Positions 33,394 to 43,120 of a DNA stretch of 64,000 nt are shown here, one piece after another. Within the stretch, counting starts at the first letter, position 1, and each line of letters begins with the position of its first letter. A program made the translations under genes and the position numbers. Source of the stretch: an uncultured Tenacibaculum sp. (GTDB lineage Bacteria; Bacteroidota; Bacteroidia; Flavobacteriales; Flavobacteriaceae); NCBI RefSeq assembly GCF_947495995.1, contig NZ_CANMAX010000007.1, forward strand, positions 64,001-128,000. The letters are read 5' to 3'. Under the pieces are notes generated by a model. It did not search any database and was not told the DNA's origin. It worked only from the letters and a program-made list of their open reading frames with translations.

Positions 33394-34890
33394 TTAATCC
33401 ACTAAGAAACCTTCTAAAACATCAGCTATTTTACGGTTATCAGAAAGTTGAGGTATTTTGTTCTGTCCTCCAAATTTCCCAATAGATTTCATGTATTCAT
33501 GGAATCCACCTTTTTTTACTTTTCGGATAATTAACGGACGTAATACTTTTCCTTCAATTAAATCTTGATAGTAGATATTCTGTTGCTGCATCGAAGTATC
33601 AATTTTTGCAGCCATTTCTTCTAAATTATCTGGCTCATTTTCAAACTCAATAAACCACTCATGATATGGTAATCCAGATTCTGGATTTACTTGGGGAGCC
33701 ACAGTAAACTCACTTACATTTATATTGGTTCCAATAATAGCATCGTTTAATGCTTTTTCAACTTCTTTACCAATAACATGCTCACCAAATGCAGAAATAA
33801 AATGCTTAATTCTACCTGTAACTTTAATTCGGTATGGAGACAATGAAGTAAATTCAACAGTATCGCCAATATTATATCCCCAAAGTCCGGCAGTTGTATT
33901 TAATATAATAACATAGTTTACCCCTAATTGTACATCTTTTAATGAAATACGAGTTGGATTTTCATCAAAGAATTCAGTAGCAGGAATAAACTCATAAAAA
34001 ATACCAGAATCGAGCTGTAATAACATTCCTTTTTCTTTTTGAGAATCTTGAAATGCGATAAAACCTTCTGAAGCTGGATACAATTCTATATAATCGATTT
34101 TTTTACCAATTAAGGCTTCAAATTTATTCTTATAAGGTTCGAAATTAACTCCTCCGTAGATAAAGAAATTGAAGTTAGGGAAAATCTCAGATATTGTTTT
34201 TCCTGTTTTATCAATCAACTTTTCAAAATACATCTGAACCCAAGAAGGAATTCCACTAATAACACTCATGTTTTCAGGTAATGTTTCTTCAACTACCTTA
34301 TCTACTTTTGTGTCCCAATCTTCAATGCAATTCGTTTCCCAACTTGGTAATCTATTTTTCAATAAATAATTAGGAACATAATGCGCTACAATTCCGCTTA
34401 AACGACCTAATTTAATTCCGTTCATATCATCTAAAACCGGACTTCCTTGTAAAAAGATCATTTTTCCATTTACAAAAGAAGCATCTTTAGTTTCATTAAT
34501 ATAAAATAACAAAGCATTTCGTGCCGACTTAATATGTGTTGGCATCGATTCTTTAGTGATTGGAATATATTTAGCACCAGATGTTGTTCCAGATGTTTTA
34601 GCAAAGTAAATTGGTTTGCCTTTCCATAAAATATTTTCTTCTCCAGCAACCATTCTATCTACATACGGACGTAAACCTTCGTAATCGTTAACGGCAACAC
34701 GTTCTTTGAAATCTTCATAAGTATTGATTGAAACAAAATCATGATCTTTACCGAAAGCTGTTTTACATCCTTCTGTAACTAAGTATTGAAATACTTTTTC
34801 CTGTGTTTCAATAGGTTTAGAAGCCCATTTATTAACTTGTTTTACAGCTCGTTTTGCGAAAGGAATTGCTAAAAGAGATTTTAAAGACAT
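33394..34890 (-). CDS. GH3 superfamily protein (acyl-adenylating)
   Basis: A 498-residue soluble enzyme of the GH3/auxin-responsive family. Visible are the ATP site AKTSGTTSGAKYIPIT, the second motif LYPASEGFIAFQ and WGYNIGDTVEFTS, and the C-terminal GKFGGQNKIP. GH3 enzymes adenylate carboxylic acids and join them to amino acids or other nucleophiles. Bacterial substrates are unknown. It is last in the yicC-gmk-nadD-M23-GH3 run, which is conserved in flavobacteria. Confidence 0.9.
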   Translation of the reverse strand: MSLKSLLAIPFAKRAVKQVNKWASKPIETQEKVFQYLVTEGCKTAFGKDHDFVSINTYEDFKERVAVNDYEGLRPYVDRMVAGEENILWKGKPIYFAKTSGTTSGAKYIPITKESMPTHIKSARNALLFYINETKDASFVNGKMIFLQGSPVLDDMNGIKLGRLSGIVAHYVPNYLLKNRLPSWETNCIEDWDTKVDKVVEETLPENMSVISGIPSWVQMYFEKLIDKTGKTISEIFPNFNFFIYGGVNFEPYKNKFEALIGKKIDYIELYPASEGFIAFQDSQKEKGMLLQLDSGIFYEFIPATEFFDENPTRISLKDVQLGVNYVIILNTTAGLWGYNIGDTVEFTSLSPYRIKVTGRIKHFISAFGEHVIGKEVEKALNDAIIGTNINVSEFTVAPQVNPESGLPYHEWFIEFENEPDNLEEMAAKIDTSMQQQNIYYQDLIEGKVLRPLIIRKVKKGGFHEYMKSIGKFGGQNKIPQLSDNRKIADVLEGFLVD

Positions 34891-34945
34891 AGATTTTTAT
34901 TTTGCTTGAAGTTTAAAACTTGAAGATTTTAGTTAGTGCTAACTA

Positions 34946-35812
34946 TTACTGAAAATTAATATAACTTGTTGGATTTACAGGATATCCGTTATTCCATAAT
35001 TCAAAATGAAGATGCGGACCTGTAGTTAATTCACCTGTAGAACCTACGCTGGCAATAACTTCTCCAGATTTTACAAAATCACCTTGTTGTTTTAATAATT
35101 GGCCATTGTGTTTGTATACTGAAACATAATTATTAGCATGTTGTACAGTAATAATATAACCAGTTTCTGCAGTCCAACCTGAAAGAATTACTGTTCCGTT
35201 TGCAATAGCTTTCACAGGAGTTCCAGTTTTAGCCACAATATCTATAGCAAAGTGTTTATTTGCAGCATTAAAAGATTGTGTAACACTACCAGTAATTGGA
35301 GCAAAGAATACAATTTTTGCTTTATTAGAGTTACCAGCGGCTAATGCGTAGCGATCTTTTTGTTCAATTTGTTCTCTAAATTGTAAATCTTGAGGTGTGG
35401 CATCTAATTTTTTATAGTCGATAGTAGTTTTATCTACTTCATTTCGAATTGAATCTATTGCATCGGGTTGCACATCACCTGTTAAAACCGGACGAATAGC
35501 TTGTGTAAACTTTTCTAATACAGCTAAACGGATACGTAAAGAATCTGCTTTATACGTTAATCGACTAGCATCTTTCTTTAATTTCGTGGAAGAATAACCT
35601 GGAATGTATTCTTTTAAAGAAGTAAAAGCGATTAAAAATGTAGTAAGTGTAATTAACAATACAGAGAAAATACCGCCAAATACAAATACGTTTAAACGAG
35701 ATAACTTTAACGAAAAACGTTCTTGAAAAGTATCTTCATTTAGTACTACCAATCTATATTTATCGGTAAGTTTTTGTTTTAATTTACTCGGTTTTTTCTT
35801 GTTTTTAGCCAC
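34946..35812 (-). CDS. M23 family metallopeptidase (LytM domain)
   Basis: A 288-residue cell-wall protein: cytoplasmic basic N-terminus, one membrane helix (about 32-50), a coiled region (about 75-130) and a C-terminal LytM domain. Zinc ligands are seen as HFAIDIVAK (HxxxD) and GPHLHFELW (HxH). Such proteins cleave peptide cross-links or, if inactive, activate amidases; here the ligands are intact. Confidence 0.9.
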   Translation of the reverse strand: MAKNKKKPSKLKQKLTDKYRLVVLNEDTFQERFSLKLSRLNVFVFGGIFSVLLITLTTFLIAFTSLKEYIPGYSSTKLKKDASRLTYKADSLRIRLAVLEKFTQAIRPVLTGDVQPDAIDSIRNEVDKTTIDYKKLDATPQDLQFREQIEQKDRYALAAGNSNKAKIVFFAPITGSVTQSFNAANKHFAIDIVAKTGTPVKAIANGTVILSGWTAETGYIITVQHANNYVSVYKHNGQLLKQQGDFVKSGEVIASVGSTGELTTGPHLHFELWNNGYPVNPTSYINFQ

Positions 35813-35859
35813 GAATACTAGGTTTGGAGTATCAAATATACAACGAAAAAATAGGACAA

Positions 35860-36444
35860 CTATTTTTTATAGAAATTCATGTCATCAATGTATTTCCAAA
35901 CTTCAGCAGTAAGTAGTGGTTTTATGTTTTTCTTTTCTTTGATTGCGTTACGAATCATAGTTGAAGAAATTTCTACAATTGGAGCATCAACTCGATTGAT
36001 TTTTGGATGATTATCGAACTGAGTTTCTACTTTTCCTTCAGAAATTCGTGGATAAACATATACTTGATGCTCTTGTAAAATTACCTCGTAATTTTTCCAT
36101 TTATGAAGACTTTTTAAATTGTCTTCTCCCATAATTAAACTAAAGTTATAATCAGGATATTTATCAGAAATATGTGCTAAAGTATGAACCGTATAGTTCG
36201 GCTGAGGTAATTTAAACTCAATATCTGAAGGAGAAATTTTATCATAATCTTCCGTAGCTTTAAACACCATTTCTAAACGATGATGATTATCAAGAAGAGA
36301 ACTTTTTTTCTTGAAAGGATTGTGTGGCGTAACAACCATCCAGATTTCATCCAAATCAGAGTTCTCTACCATATGATTGGCAATAATTAAATGACCAATA
36401 TGAATAGGATTAAATGTTCCGAAATATAATCCGACGTTTTTCAT
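35860..36444 (-). CDS. nadD: nicotinate-nucleotide adenylyltransferase
   Basis: Makes NaAD from NaMN and ATP for NAD synthesis. The 194-residue product has the N-terminal nucleotidyl motif LYFGTFNPIHIGHLI, VVTPHNPFKKKSSLLD, MGEDNLKSLHKWKNYE and the ISSTMIRNAI motif that closes the active site. It starts 15 bases after gmk, in the same operon. Confidence 0.95.
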   Translation of the reverse strand: MKNVGLYFGTFNPIHIGHLIIANHMVENSDLDEIWMVVTPHNPFKKKSSLLDNHHRLEMVFKATEDYDKISPSDIEFKLPQPNYTVHTLAHISDKYPDYNFSLIMGEDNLKSLHKWKNYEVILQEHQVYVYPRISEGKVETQFDNHPKINRVDAPIVEISSTMIRNAIKEKKNIKPLLTAEVWKYIDDMNFYKK

Positions 36445-36459
36445 GAATTCTGTTGACTT

Positions 36460-37050
36460 CTAATTTTTCTCTAAACCAATAAAGTCTGAAACTAGATCTT
36501 CTGCTTCTTGTAAAGCTGTACTTAAATCGTAGTTTTTTATAATAGTATCGAATTGAGGAGCAGTAGCTAATTCTACAGAAGCTTTAGCAATTCGCATGTT
36601 GATTTTATCTTCGCTTTCTGTTTTTCTTTCCTTTAAGCGTCTTTTTAATTCATCAACACTTGGAGGTTTTACAAAAACAGCTAATGTTTCTTCAGGAAAT
36701 TTCTTTTTAATACGTAATCCACCGGCAACATCAATATCAAAAATTACGTGTTTTCCTTCAGACCAAATACGTTCTACTTCGGTTTTTAAAGTTCCGTAGA
36801 AGTTTTCAGTATATACTTCTTCCCATTCTAAGAATTCTTCAGATTTAATTTTCTGAATAAATTCATCTCTAGAGATAAAGTAATAATCAATTCCGTCTTT
36901 TTCTTCTCCACGTGGAGCTCTAGAAGTAGCAGAAATTGAAAACTCTAAATTAAAGCGTTCTTGTGCTAATAAATGACGAACAATTGTTGTTTTACCAGAT
37001 CCAGATGGTGCTGAAAACACAAATAATTTTCCTTGAAATTCTTTCGCCAT
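36460..37050 (-). CDS. gmk: guanylate kinase
   Basis: Converts GMP to GDP. The 196-residue length is standard. P-loop SAPSGSGKTTIVRHL, GMP-binding SATSRAPRGEEKDG and IDYYFISRDEF are intact, as is FIDIDVAGG-type DIDVAGGLRIK. The start overlaps the yicC stop by one base (TAATG). Confidence 0.97.
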   Translation of the reverse strand: MAKEFQGKLFVFSAPSGSGKTTIVRHLLAQERFNLEFSISATSRAPRGEEKDGIDYYFISRDEFIQKIKSEEFLEWEEVYTENFYGTLKTEVERIWSEGKHVIFDIDVAGGLRIKKKFPEETLAVFVKPPSVDELKRRLKERKTESEDKINMRIAKASVELATAPQFDTIIKNYDLSTALQEAEDLVSDFIGLEKN

Positions 37051-37916
37051 TATAATACGTTTAATATTTGTTCTTTAATTTTTTCTAACTCGTCTTTCAT
37101 TTGAATTACTACTTTTTGTAACGGAGCATAATTTGCTTTCGATCCGGTAGTATTTATTTCTCTTCCAATTTCTTGAACGATAAATCCTAGTTTCTTTCCG
37201 TTAGAATCTTTAGTATCTAAAGTTTGTAAGAAATAGTCTAAGTGATTTGCTAAACGAACTTTTTCTTCGTTGATATCTAACTTTTCTAAATAGTAGATTA
37301 ATTCTTGTTCAAATCTATTTTCGTCAACCTCAACTTTTAAATCATCTAAAGCTTTTGCTAGACGTTGTTTTACGTTGTCAATTCGCTCTCCATCCATTTC
37401 ATGAACTTGAGCTAAACAAGTTTTTATGTTAGCAATACGTTGTTTAAAATCATTTTCTAACGAAGCAGCTTCATCAGTTCTATACTGAACAATGTCTTTT
37501 AATGCTGTGTTGATATGATTTTCAATCTCATTCCATTCATTTTCATCTAATTCCTCACGCTCAGTCTTTAAAGCATCTGGCATACGAACTGCCATTTCTA
37601 ATAATTTTACATCATCAGAAGTACCAACAACTACAATATCTCTAAGTTGATCGATATATTTATTTACAACAGCTTTGTTTATTGATGAAGAAGTTTGATC
37701 TGCAGTAATTTCAACATAAATAGAAAAATCAACTTTACCTCTTACTAAAGCAGAAGCTAGTTTTTTTCTAATGCTTAATTCTTTCTCTTTGTAGTATGAA
37801 GGAATACGTGTATTAATGTCTAAATTTTTGCTATTAAGCGATTTAATCTCAATAGTTACTTTTTTAGTAGGAAGTTGTAATACGGATTTACCGTATCCTG
37901 TCATTGATTGAATCAT
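37050..37916 (-). CDS. YicC family endoribonuclease-like protein
   Basis: A 288-residue protein starting IQSMTGYGKS, the YicC N-terminal motif, and ending in the DUF1732 region TKDSNGKKLGFIVQEIGREI and INTTGSKANYAPLQKVVI. YicC in E. coli is an RNase acting on small RNAs. It is first in a translationally coupled run with gmk. Confidence 0.92.
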   Translation of the reverse strand: MIQSMTGYGKSVLQLPTKKVTIEIKSLNSKNLDINTRIPSYYKEKELSIRKKLASALVRGKVDFSIYVEITADQTSSSINKAVVNKYIDQLRDIVVVGTSDDVKLLEMAVRMPDALKTEREELDENEWNEIENHINTALKDIVQYRTDEAASLENDFKQRIANIKTCLAQVHEMDGERIDNVKQRLAKALDDLKVEVDENRFEQELIYYLEKLDINEEKVRLANHLDYFLQTLDTKDSNGKKLGFIVQEIGREINTTGSKANYAPLQKVVIQMKDELEKIKEQILNVL

Positions 37917-37946
37917 AGGTTGTTTTTAATTGGCTGTAAAGATACA

Positions 37947-38846
37947 CTATTTGCTTGTACTCTCGGTAGTTTGTTTAGAAACCAAGTACACACCAACGAA
38001 TATTAAAACACTAGCTAAAATTTTAATAGTGTTTAATTGATCACTTCCCACCAATAAAGCATAAATACTAGCTACAACAGGTTGTAAGTAAATAAAAACA
38101 CTTACTGTAGTTGGTTTTAATTTTGATAATGCAAATAGGTTGAAAAGATATGTGATACAAGAAGCAAAAATAACTACGAATCCAATTCTTAAATAACCCG
38201 ATGTTGGTATAATTGACCATTGCACTTCTGAGAATTCTGATATTCCGAAAGGAAAAACAAAAATACATCCGAAGAAATATAACCATCTGATAAACGTAAC
38301 AGGCTTATATTTTGCAACTACTTTTTTAACAATAACCAAGTACATTCCGTAGGATGCAGCATTAATAAATACTAAGAAGTTTCCTAACATCATGTTTTTT
38401 GCATCTGCTCCTGGTTCAGTTCCGTAAACAATAAGAACAACCGCACCGATTAATCCAATAATAACACCGATGATTTTTGTTAATGTTGGACGTTCTTTAA
38501 TTAAAATACTCGAAAAAATAAGTACTAAAATCGGCGAAGTTACCATCATTACTGATGCACTAATTGGTGTTGTATAATTTAAACCTTTAAAAAAGGTAAG
38601 CATATTTAATGCAATACCGAAGAAAGCTGATAAGGCAATGGTTTTATAGTCACCTTTTTCAATTTTATCGTTTTTAATAAATAAACTTAAAAACCAAAAT
38701 ACGGCTGCAGCTCCAAACACACGTAGAAAAATAAAACCAAAAGGTTTTACGTAATGTGGCATTACTTCTTTAGCTACTGTAAAAGTAACTCCGTAAATAA
38801 TAGTAACCACAGAAACTGCTAATAACGCTATAACTCTAGTGTTCAT
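37947..38846 (-). CDS. EamA/DMT family transporter
   Basis: A 299-residue membrane protein with ten predicted helices arranged as two EamA repeats. SASVMMVTSPILVLIFSSIL and the second-repeat TVSVFIYLQPVVASIYALL are characteristic. It exports metabolites or amino acids; the substrate is unknown. It lies 30 bases upstream of yicC on the same strand. Confidence 0.88.
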   Translation of the reverse strand: MNTRVIALLAVSVVTIIYGVTFTVAKEVMPHYVKPFGFIFLRVFGAAAVFWFLSLFIKNDKIEKGDYKTIALSAFFGIALNMLTFFKGLNYTTPISASVMMVTSPILVLIFSSILIKERPTLTKIIGVIIGLIGAVVLIVYGTEPGADAKNMMLGNFLVFINAASYGMYLVIVKKVVAKYKPVTFIRWLYFFGCIFVFPFGISEFSEVQWSIIPTSGYLRIGFVVIFASCITYLFNLFALSKLKPTTVSVFIYLQPVVASIYALLVGSDQLNTIKILASVLIFVGVYLVSKQTTESTSK

Positions 38847-38948
38847 TTTAGTCGCTTATTTAAATTTAGCGGCAAAGGTCGAATAAATTTTCTATTCTGA
38901 AGTTGAAATGTTTGAATATTAACTAGAAGGATTATTTCAATGAAAATT

Positions 38949-39863
38949 TTACTGAATTGGGTTCTGTTTTGTTGAATCTAGATTTCTGTTGATAAAATCA
39001 AGTAGCTCTTTTTTATACGTTATTCCGCCTTTTTCAAATAAATTATGATGACCGCCATCTTTTACATTGATGAACTTTTTATCTTTTGAAGCTAAGTTTT
39101 TAAACAGTTGTTTTCCGAATACAATAGGAATATTTCGATCATCACTTCCGTGAGCAATTAAAACTGGTTGCGAAATGTTTTTTACAGCTTGAATTGGTTT
39201 TACTTTATCTGGATTGAAATTGGCAATTTCTCCTGCTTTTTTTAGACTGAAATCTGATAAAAATTTTATTCCAAAACCTTTAAGTAAGTTCTTTTTGTAT
39301 TGAAAAACAATTTGATCTAATTCGGTAAAAGTACTTTCGATCACACCAAATGCTATACGTTTGTCATTTTCTAAAGTCTGCAAAGCGATTGCTCCTCCTA
39401 ATGAATTCCCCCATATTCCAATTTTTAAGTTGGGAGCTTTAGTTTTAATTAGATCAACAATTTTCGACACATCGTTTTTTTCATAAAAACCATACGTACA
39501 AAACTCGCCTTCACTTTTTCCATGCGCGCGTCCATCAAATAAAATAGATTCAATTCCTGATATTGCTAATGTTTCAGAAAGTTCTAAAAAGTGTTCTTTA
39601 CAACCACCAATTCCGTGAAGTAATATTAATATTCCTTTAGGTTGTTGATGTTGAGATTTTATCCAGTATCCATTTAAGGTTAAACTATCTTGGGTATTAA
39701 CTGTTATTTCCTCAAAATCCAAATTTAAATCCTTTGGAGTTTTAGTTATAGAAACTCTAGGAGGTTTAATGATTGCATACGGAGCAACATTATTAAATAT
39801 CACATAAATTCCTATTCCTAGAAATAAAAGGAATGTGATTAATAATTTATATCTCTTTTTCAA
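38949..39863 (-). CDS. alpha/beta hydrolase, membrane-anchored
   Basis: A 304-residue protein with one N-terminal helix (LLITFLLFLGIGIYVIF) and an alpha/beta hydrolase fold. The nucleophile Ser is in WGNSLGGAIALQ, the Asp in HGSDDRNIP and the His in DGGHHNLFE. The oxyanion region is LLHGIGGCKEH. Probably acts on an ester at the envelope; substrate unknown. Confidence 0.88.
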   Translation of the reverse strand: MKKRYKLLITFLLFLGIGIYVIFNNVAPYAIIKPPRVSITKTPKDLNLDFEEITVNTQDSLTLNGYWIKSQHQQPKGILILLHGIGGCKEHFLELSETLAISGIESILFDGRAHGKSEGEFCTYGFYEKNDVSKIVDLIKTKAPNLKIGIWGNSLGGAIALQTLENDKRIAFGVIESTFTELDQIVFQYKKNLLKGFGIKFLSDFSLKKAGEIANFNPDKVKPIQAVKNISQPVLIAHGSDDRNIPIVFGKQLFKNLASKDKKFINVKDGGHHNLFEKGGITYKKELLDFINRNLDSTKQNPIQ

Positions 39864-39876
39864 AGCTGATAAAGTT

Positions 39877-40248
39877 TTATGGTTTAGGCACTCTTAAAAT
39901 TTTTTCCATTTTGCGACCTTTTGCTAATTCATCAATAAGTTTATCTAAGTAGCGAGTTTGTTGTGTTAGCTTGTTTGTAATTTCTTCAACTCGATATCCA
40001 CAAATTACTCCTGTAATTAAATGAGCATTCGGATTTAGATTTGCTCTTTCAAAGAAAGTTCTAAACGTTACTTTTTCATCAATCAAACTTTGTATTTCTT
40101 CAGAAGTAAAACCTGTTAACCACGTGATCACTTCGTGCAGTTCATCTACCGTTCTATCTTTTTTCTCAACTTTAGTAACGTAGTGAGGATAAACAGAAGC
40201 AAATGTCATATTAGCAATTCTTTCGTCGTGATGTGCTGTTGATTTCAT
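39877..40248 (-). CDS. DUF2200 family protein
   Basis: A 123-residue soluble protein. MTFASVYPHYVTKVEKK, ITWLTGF and ICGYRVEEI are the family's recurring blocks. Its function is not known. It sits 13 bases from the hydrolase gene. Confidence 0.85.
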   Translation of the reverse strand: MKSTAHHDERIANMTFASVYPHYVTKVEKKDRTVDELHEVITWLTGFTSEEIQSLIDEKVTFRTFFERANLNPNAHLITGVICGYRVEEITNKLTQQTRYLDKLIDELAKGRKMEKILRVPKP

Positions 40249-40289
40249 GAGTATGAGATTTAGAATTCAGGAAAATAAGATAAAATAAA

Positions 40290-40805
40290 TTATTTAATCT
40301 TCCTGAAAGTCAAACTGATTCGTCCTAAATCGGTATTTGTTTTAGGTATAGCGTGTTGCCATTCTTTTTGCACAGCATCAGTCATATAGAATAAAGACCC
40401 AGAACTTAAGAGATAATCTTTAGTAACTTCTTTTGCATTAATTTTCCTAAATCGAAGTGTACGAGTTTCACCTAAAGAAATAATTACAACACCTGTATTT
40501 TCATTAAGAATGTCGGTTTGATCTGAATGAAATCCCATGCTAGATTTTCCATCTAAATAATAATTAAGCAAACAATTATTAGGTGTAAAACCTAACTTCT
40601 CTTCAATATTTCTGTTAATAGTTTTTAATTCTGGAATAAACTCTTGATCTGGATAACTAATTTGAGAGTAATTATAGGCAACACCAAAACTAGCTGTTTT
40701 TCGAGCCGCCATTCTTTCGTCCCAATTTACGTTTGTAATTAAATGATTAAATAGTTCATTAGGATTGGCAATACAATTCTCAATATACGTAATACCTTCA
40801 ATCAT
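40290..40805 (-). CDS. AlkB-like Fe(II)/2-oxoglutarate dioxygenase
   Basis: A 171-residue dioxygenase of the AlkB family, which removes alkyl groups from nucleic acids. Iron ligands are HSDQTD (HxD) and WQHAIPKT (His); LGRISLTFRKI holds the 2-oxoglutarate Arg, and SLFYMTDAVQKEWQH the adjacent strand. It precedes a hydrolase gene by one base. Confidence 0.9.
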   Translation of the reverse strand: MIEGITYIENCIANPNELFNHLITNVNWDERMAARKTASFGVAYNYSQISYPDQEFIPELKTINRNIEEKLGFTPNNCLLNYYLDGKSSMGFHSDQTDILNENTGVVIISLGETRTLRFRKINAKEVTKDYLLSSGSLFYMTDAVQKEWQHAIPKTNTDLGRISLTFRKIK

Positions 40806-40806
40806 A

Positions 40807-41664
40807 TTACTGAATCATTTTTAAGAAGTGATTTACATATTCATTTTCATGATTATAAATTCCTCGAATATGTTTACCGTTTATATCCCAAAAAATACTG
40901 CTGTTTTTAGGCGCGTTTTTATAAAGTTTTTTTCCTAGTTCATACCTAACTTGTTTATCGATTTTACTATGCGCAACTACGATAGGTATTTTTATGTTTT
41001 TTATTTCTTCTTCAGCAGGAAAATCATTATTCATAACTAATGGAACAACCCATTTGAAATTTTCTAAATGTAAAGCTCTTGCATATTCTTTACCGATATC
41101 AGGAAAAGAGCTAAAAGTACCTTCTAAAAATAAACCACGTATTTTATCTTGTCTTTTATTAGCTGTCATAGTTGCAAATGCACCACCAAGTGATTGTCCC
41201 CAAATTAAAATAGGTTTCTCTTTTACATTTGGCAAAGCTGCAATTTTATCAAACATCACTAAAGCATCTGCTTGTATTGTTTTTGAGTTTTCTGCTTTAC
41301 CTGTCGATTTACCAAAGTCTCTACGCTCGTAACAAAAAATCTGAAAACCTTTGTTTAATAAAGGTTGATATGATTTTTGAACCGACATTAAATGCATTCC
41401 TTTTCCTGAAAAATGGAATATTGTTCCAATTGTAGGAATAGAGTCTGGTTTAAAAAGAGCTGCATGAATTTTGGTATCTTCAGTAATATCAAAATAAAAC
41501 TCTTCATGATTAAAATCAGATTTGAATTCACTGTATTCTAATCCGTTCACATGATAAATCATTGAGTCTGAAAAACGAGAAAATCTTAAATAAGAAATAC
41601 CAACGATAATAATTGTTGCAACTACAATTACGATCCACTTTAAAATTTTTAATAGCCTTGTCAT
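40807..41664 (-). CDS. alpha/beta hydrolase
   Basis: A 285-residue protein with a membrane helix (about 7-27). The core has WGQSLGGAFATM (Ser), HSKIDKQV (Asp) and GKHIRGIY (His). It resembles the hydrolase at 38949-39863, suggesting paralogues. The stop is one base from the AlkB start. Confidence 0.85.
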   Translation of the reverse strand: MTRLLKILKWIVIVVATIIIVGISYLRFSRFSDSMIYHVNGLEYSEFKSDFNHEEFYFDITEDTKIHAALFKPDSIPTIGTIFHFSGKGMHLMSVQKSYQPLLNKGFQIFCYERRDFGKSTGKAENSKTIQADALVMFDKIAALPNVKEKPILIWGQSLGGAFATMTANKRQDKIRGLFLEGTFSSFPDIGKEYARALHLENFKWVVPLVMNNDFPAEEEIKNIKIPIVVAHSKIDKQVRYELGKKLYKNAPKNSSIFWDINGKHIRGIYNHENEYVNHFLKMIQ

Positions 41665-41717
41665 TTGAAAGTTTTTTTTAGGTGAGACAGTATGTTTTTG
41701 AAATAGGTTACAAAAAG

Positions 41718-42305
41718 TTAAGCTTTTACAACTCTTGTTTCAGAAATTGTATCGTGCCAACCAGAATCTTCATTACCAAAGAAAGAGAAAGGTTCAAAAG
41801 GAATGAACCTACAAATAGTTCTCAAGAATATGGTATACACATTAGGTTTCTCACCATTTTTATCAACAACTTTTGTCTTAGTAATAAACTTAGCTAAACT
41901 TCTACCAGTCGTAGCTTCAAAAATAATGTAGTAAATGGTACGAAATATTAATCCTAAAAATAAATCTAATATAGGACGGTCTTGTTCAAAAAATGTAAGA
42001 GAATCAGGAGAAATAAGTGCTACTGTTACTCCTAAAATTATACTACAAATTAATATAAAAATATATCCAAAAATAAAATCAAGTATAAAATTTGCGAATC
42101 GAATTTCTTTTCCTACTTCTTCATTAATTGTTTCAAATTCTTTGAAAAGAATTTCGTTTTTTAGTTCTGTGTTTTCAACGAAAAGATTACATGAATTTTC
42201 AAAAGATGCTGGTGCATCAGTTAAACCACACACAATTCCTTGTTTGAAATCTAATTTTTGATTTTTACAAATTTTACAGAAGCTCAAACGTTCTTCTCTA
42301 GTCAT
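41718..42305 (-). CDS. RDD-family membrane protein with N-terminal Cys motif
   Basis: A 195-residue protein. The first 40 residues hold CKICKNQ and GIVCGLTDAPASFENSC, a probable zinc-binding segment common to flavobacterial RDD proteins, then the RDD domain of about four helices (FANFILDFIFGYIFILICSI, KFITKTKVVDKNGEKP). Function unknown; RDD proteins have been linked to transport and stress. Confidence 0.85.
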   Translation of the reverse strand: MTREERLSFCKICKNQKLDFKQGIVCGLTDAPASFENSCNLFVENTELKNEILFKEFETINEEVGKEIRFANFILDFIFGYIFILICSIILGVTVALISPDSLTFFEQDRPILDLFLGLIFRTIYYIIFEATTGRSLAKFITKTKVVDKNGEKPNVYTIFLRTICRFIPFEPFSFFGNEDSGWHDTISETRVVKA

Positions 42306-42332
42306 AGTCTTTAATTTTGTTAGTTGTAATAG

Positions 42333-42881
42333 CTATTTTGCGTCAAAAGTAACAAAATCTTTATAACTCTCTATTTTTTCTAATAAACGCTGATTCAGGT
42401 ATTTGTTTTTTTCTGAAAGTTCTGATGCAATTATTGTAGCTTCTTCTAGGTAATTTTCAATCTTTTCTTGATTCCAATGTTTTGGAGGTTCTTGAAGATT
42501 TGTAATTCTATCTGCTAATTTTACCAATCCCACTTCTTTCGTTAACATATTAATTCGACGTAAACTATCTAACATTTGTTCACGTTTTGTAGTTAAGGTT
42601 TCATTTTTAGTCAAAGCCAAAACACCTTTTGCAACTTCAGTTCCAAAAATAGTTGCGATTTCTTCAAAAGAAGCATCGGTATCTTCTATAGTATCATGTA
42701 AAATAGCAACTTGAACAGCTAAATTTATATCAAAAGAATTATCGTGATTGGATGCAACTAATACTTCCATAACTACATTAGAAATATGTAAAAGATAATT
42801 TGCGTTCGTTCCTGGTACTTTTTGATTATAGTGTTTTTCCCCTGCGAATTTCATCGCTTTTTGATACAGCTCTTGCGTCAT
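42333..42881 (-). CDS. HD-domain hydrolase, (p)ppGpp hydrolase-like
   Basis: A 182-residue protein of the stand-alone SpoT/MESH1-like HD type. Metal motifs are HISNVVMEVL and ILHDTIEDTDASFEEI (HD ... ED), followed by VKLADRITNLQEP. Predicted to hydrolyse alarmones such as ppGpp or a related nucleotide pyrophosphate. No synthetase domain is present. Confidence 0.85.
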   Translation of the reverse strand: MTQELYQKAMKFAGEKHYNQKVPGTNANYLLHISNVVMEVLVASNHDNSFDINLAVQVAILHDTIEDTDASFEEIATIFGTEVAKGVLALTKNETLTTKREQMLDSLRRINMLTKEVGLVKLADRITNLQEPPKHWNQEKIENYLEEATIIASELSEKNKYLNQRLLEKIESYKDFVTFDAK

Positions 42882-42945
42882 TGAAATTATTGATGTTAGG
42901 TATAAAATTGAATAGCAAATTTGATTCTAAAAATAGAAATATTTT

Positions 42946-43098
42946 TTAGGAATTCATCTTTTTGAAAGCGTTAATTTCCTCTGCTTCTTTAGGGAGATGT
43001 CCTTTTTCAAAAAGGAGAAATCCATAATTAATTTCTAGTTTTTTTGCTGTGACTTCTTGATAGTTAGTGTGGTAGGTTTGTTCTGGGTATAAAACTAA
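42946..43098 (-). pseudogene. C-terminal fragment of a lost gene
   Basis: The minus strand has a 50-codon open stretch without a start: LVLYPEQTYHTNYQEVTAKK, then LEINYGFLLFEKGHLPKEAE, ending FKKMNS and a stop. It reads like a real protein end. It is cut at its 5' side by the S8 protease promoter region. The family was not identified. Confidence 0.4.
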
Positions 43099-43120
43099 TT
43101 AACATTTAATCAACCAAATT

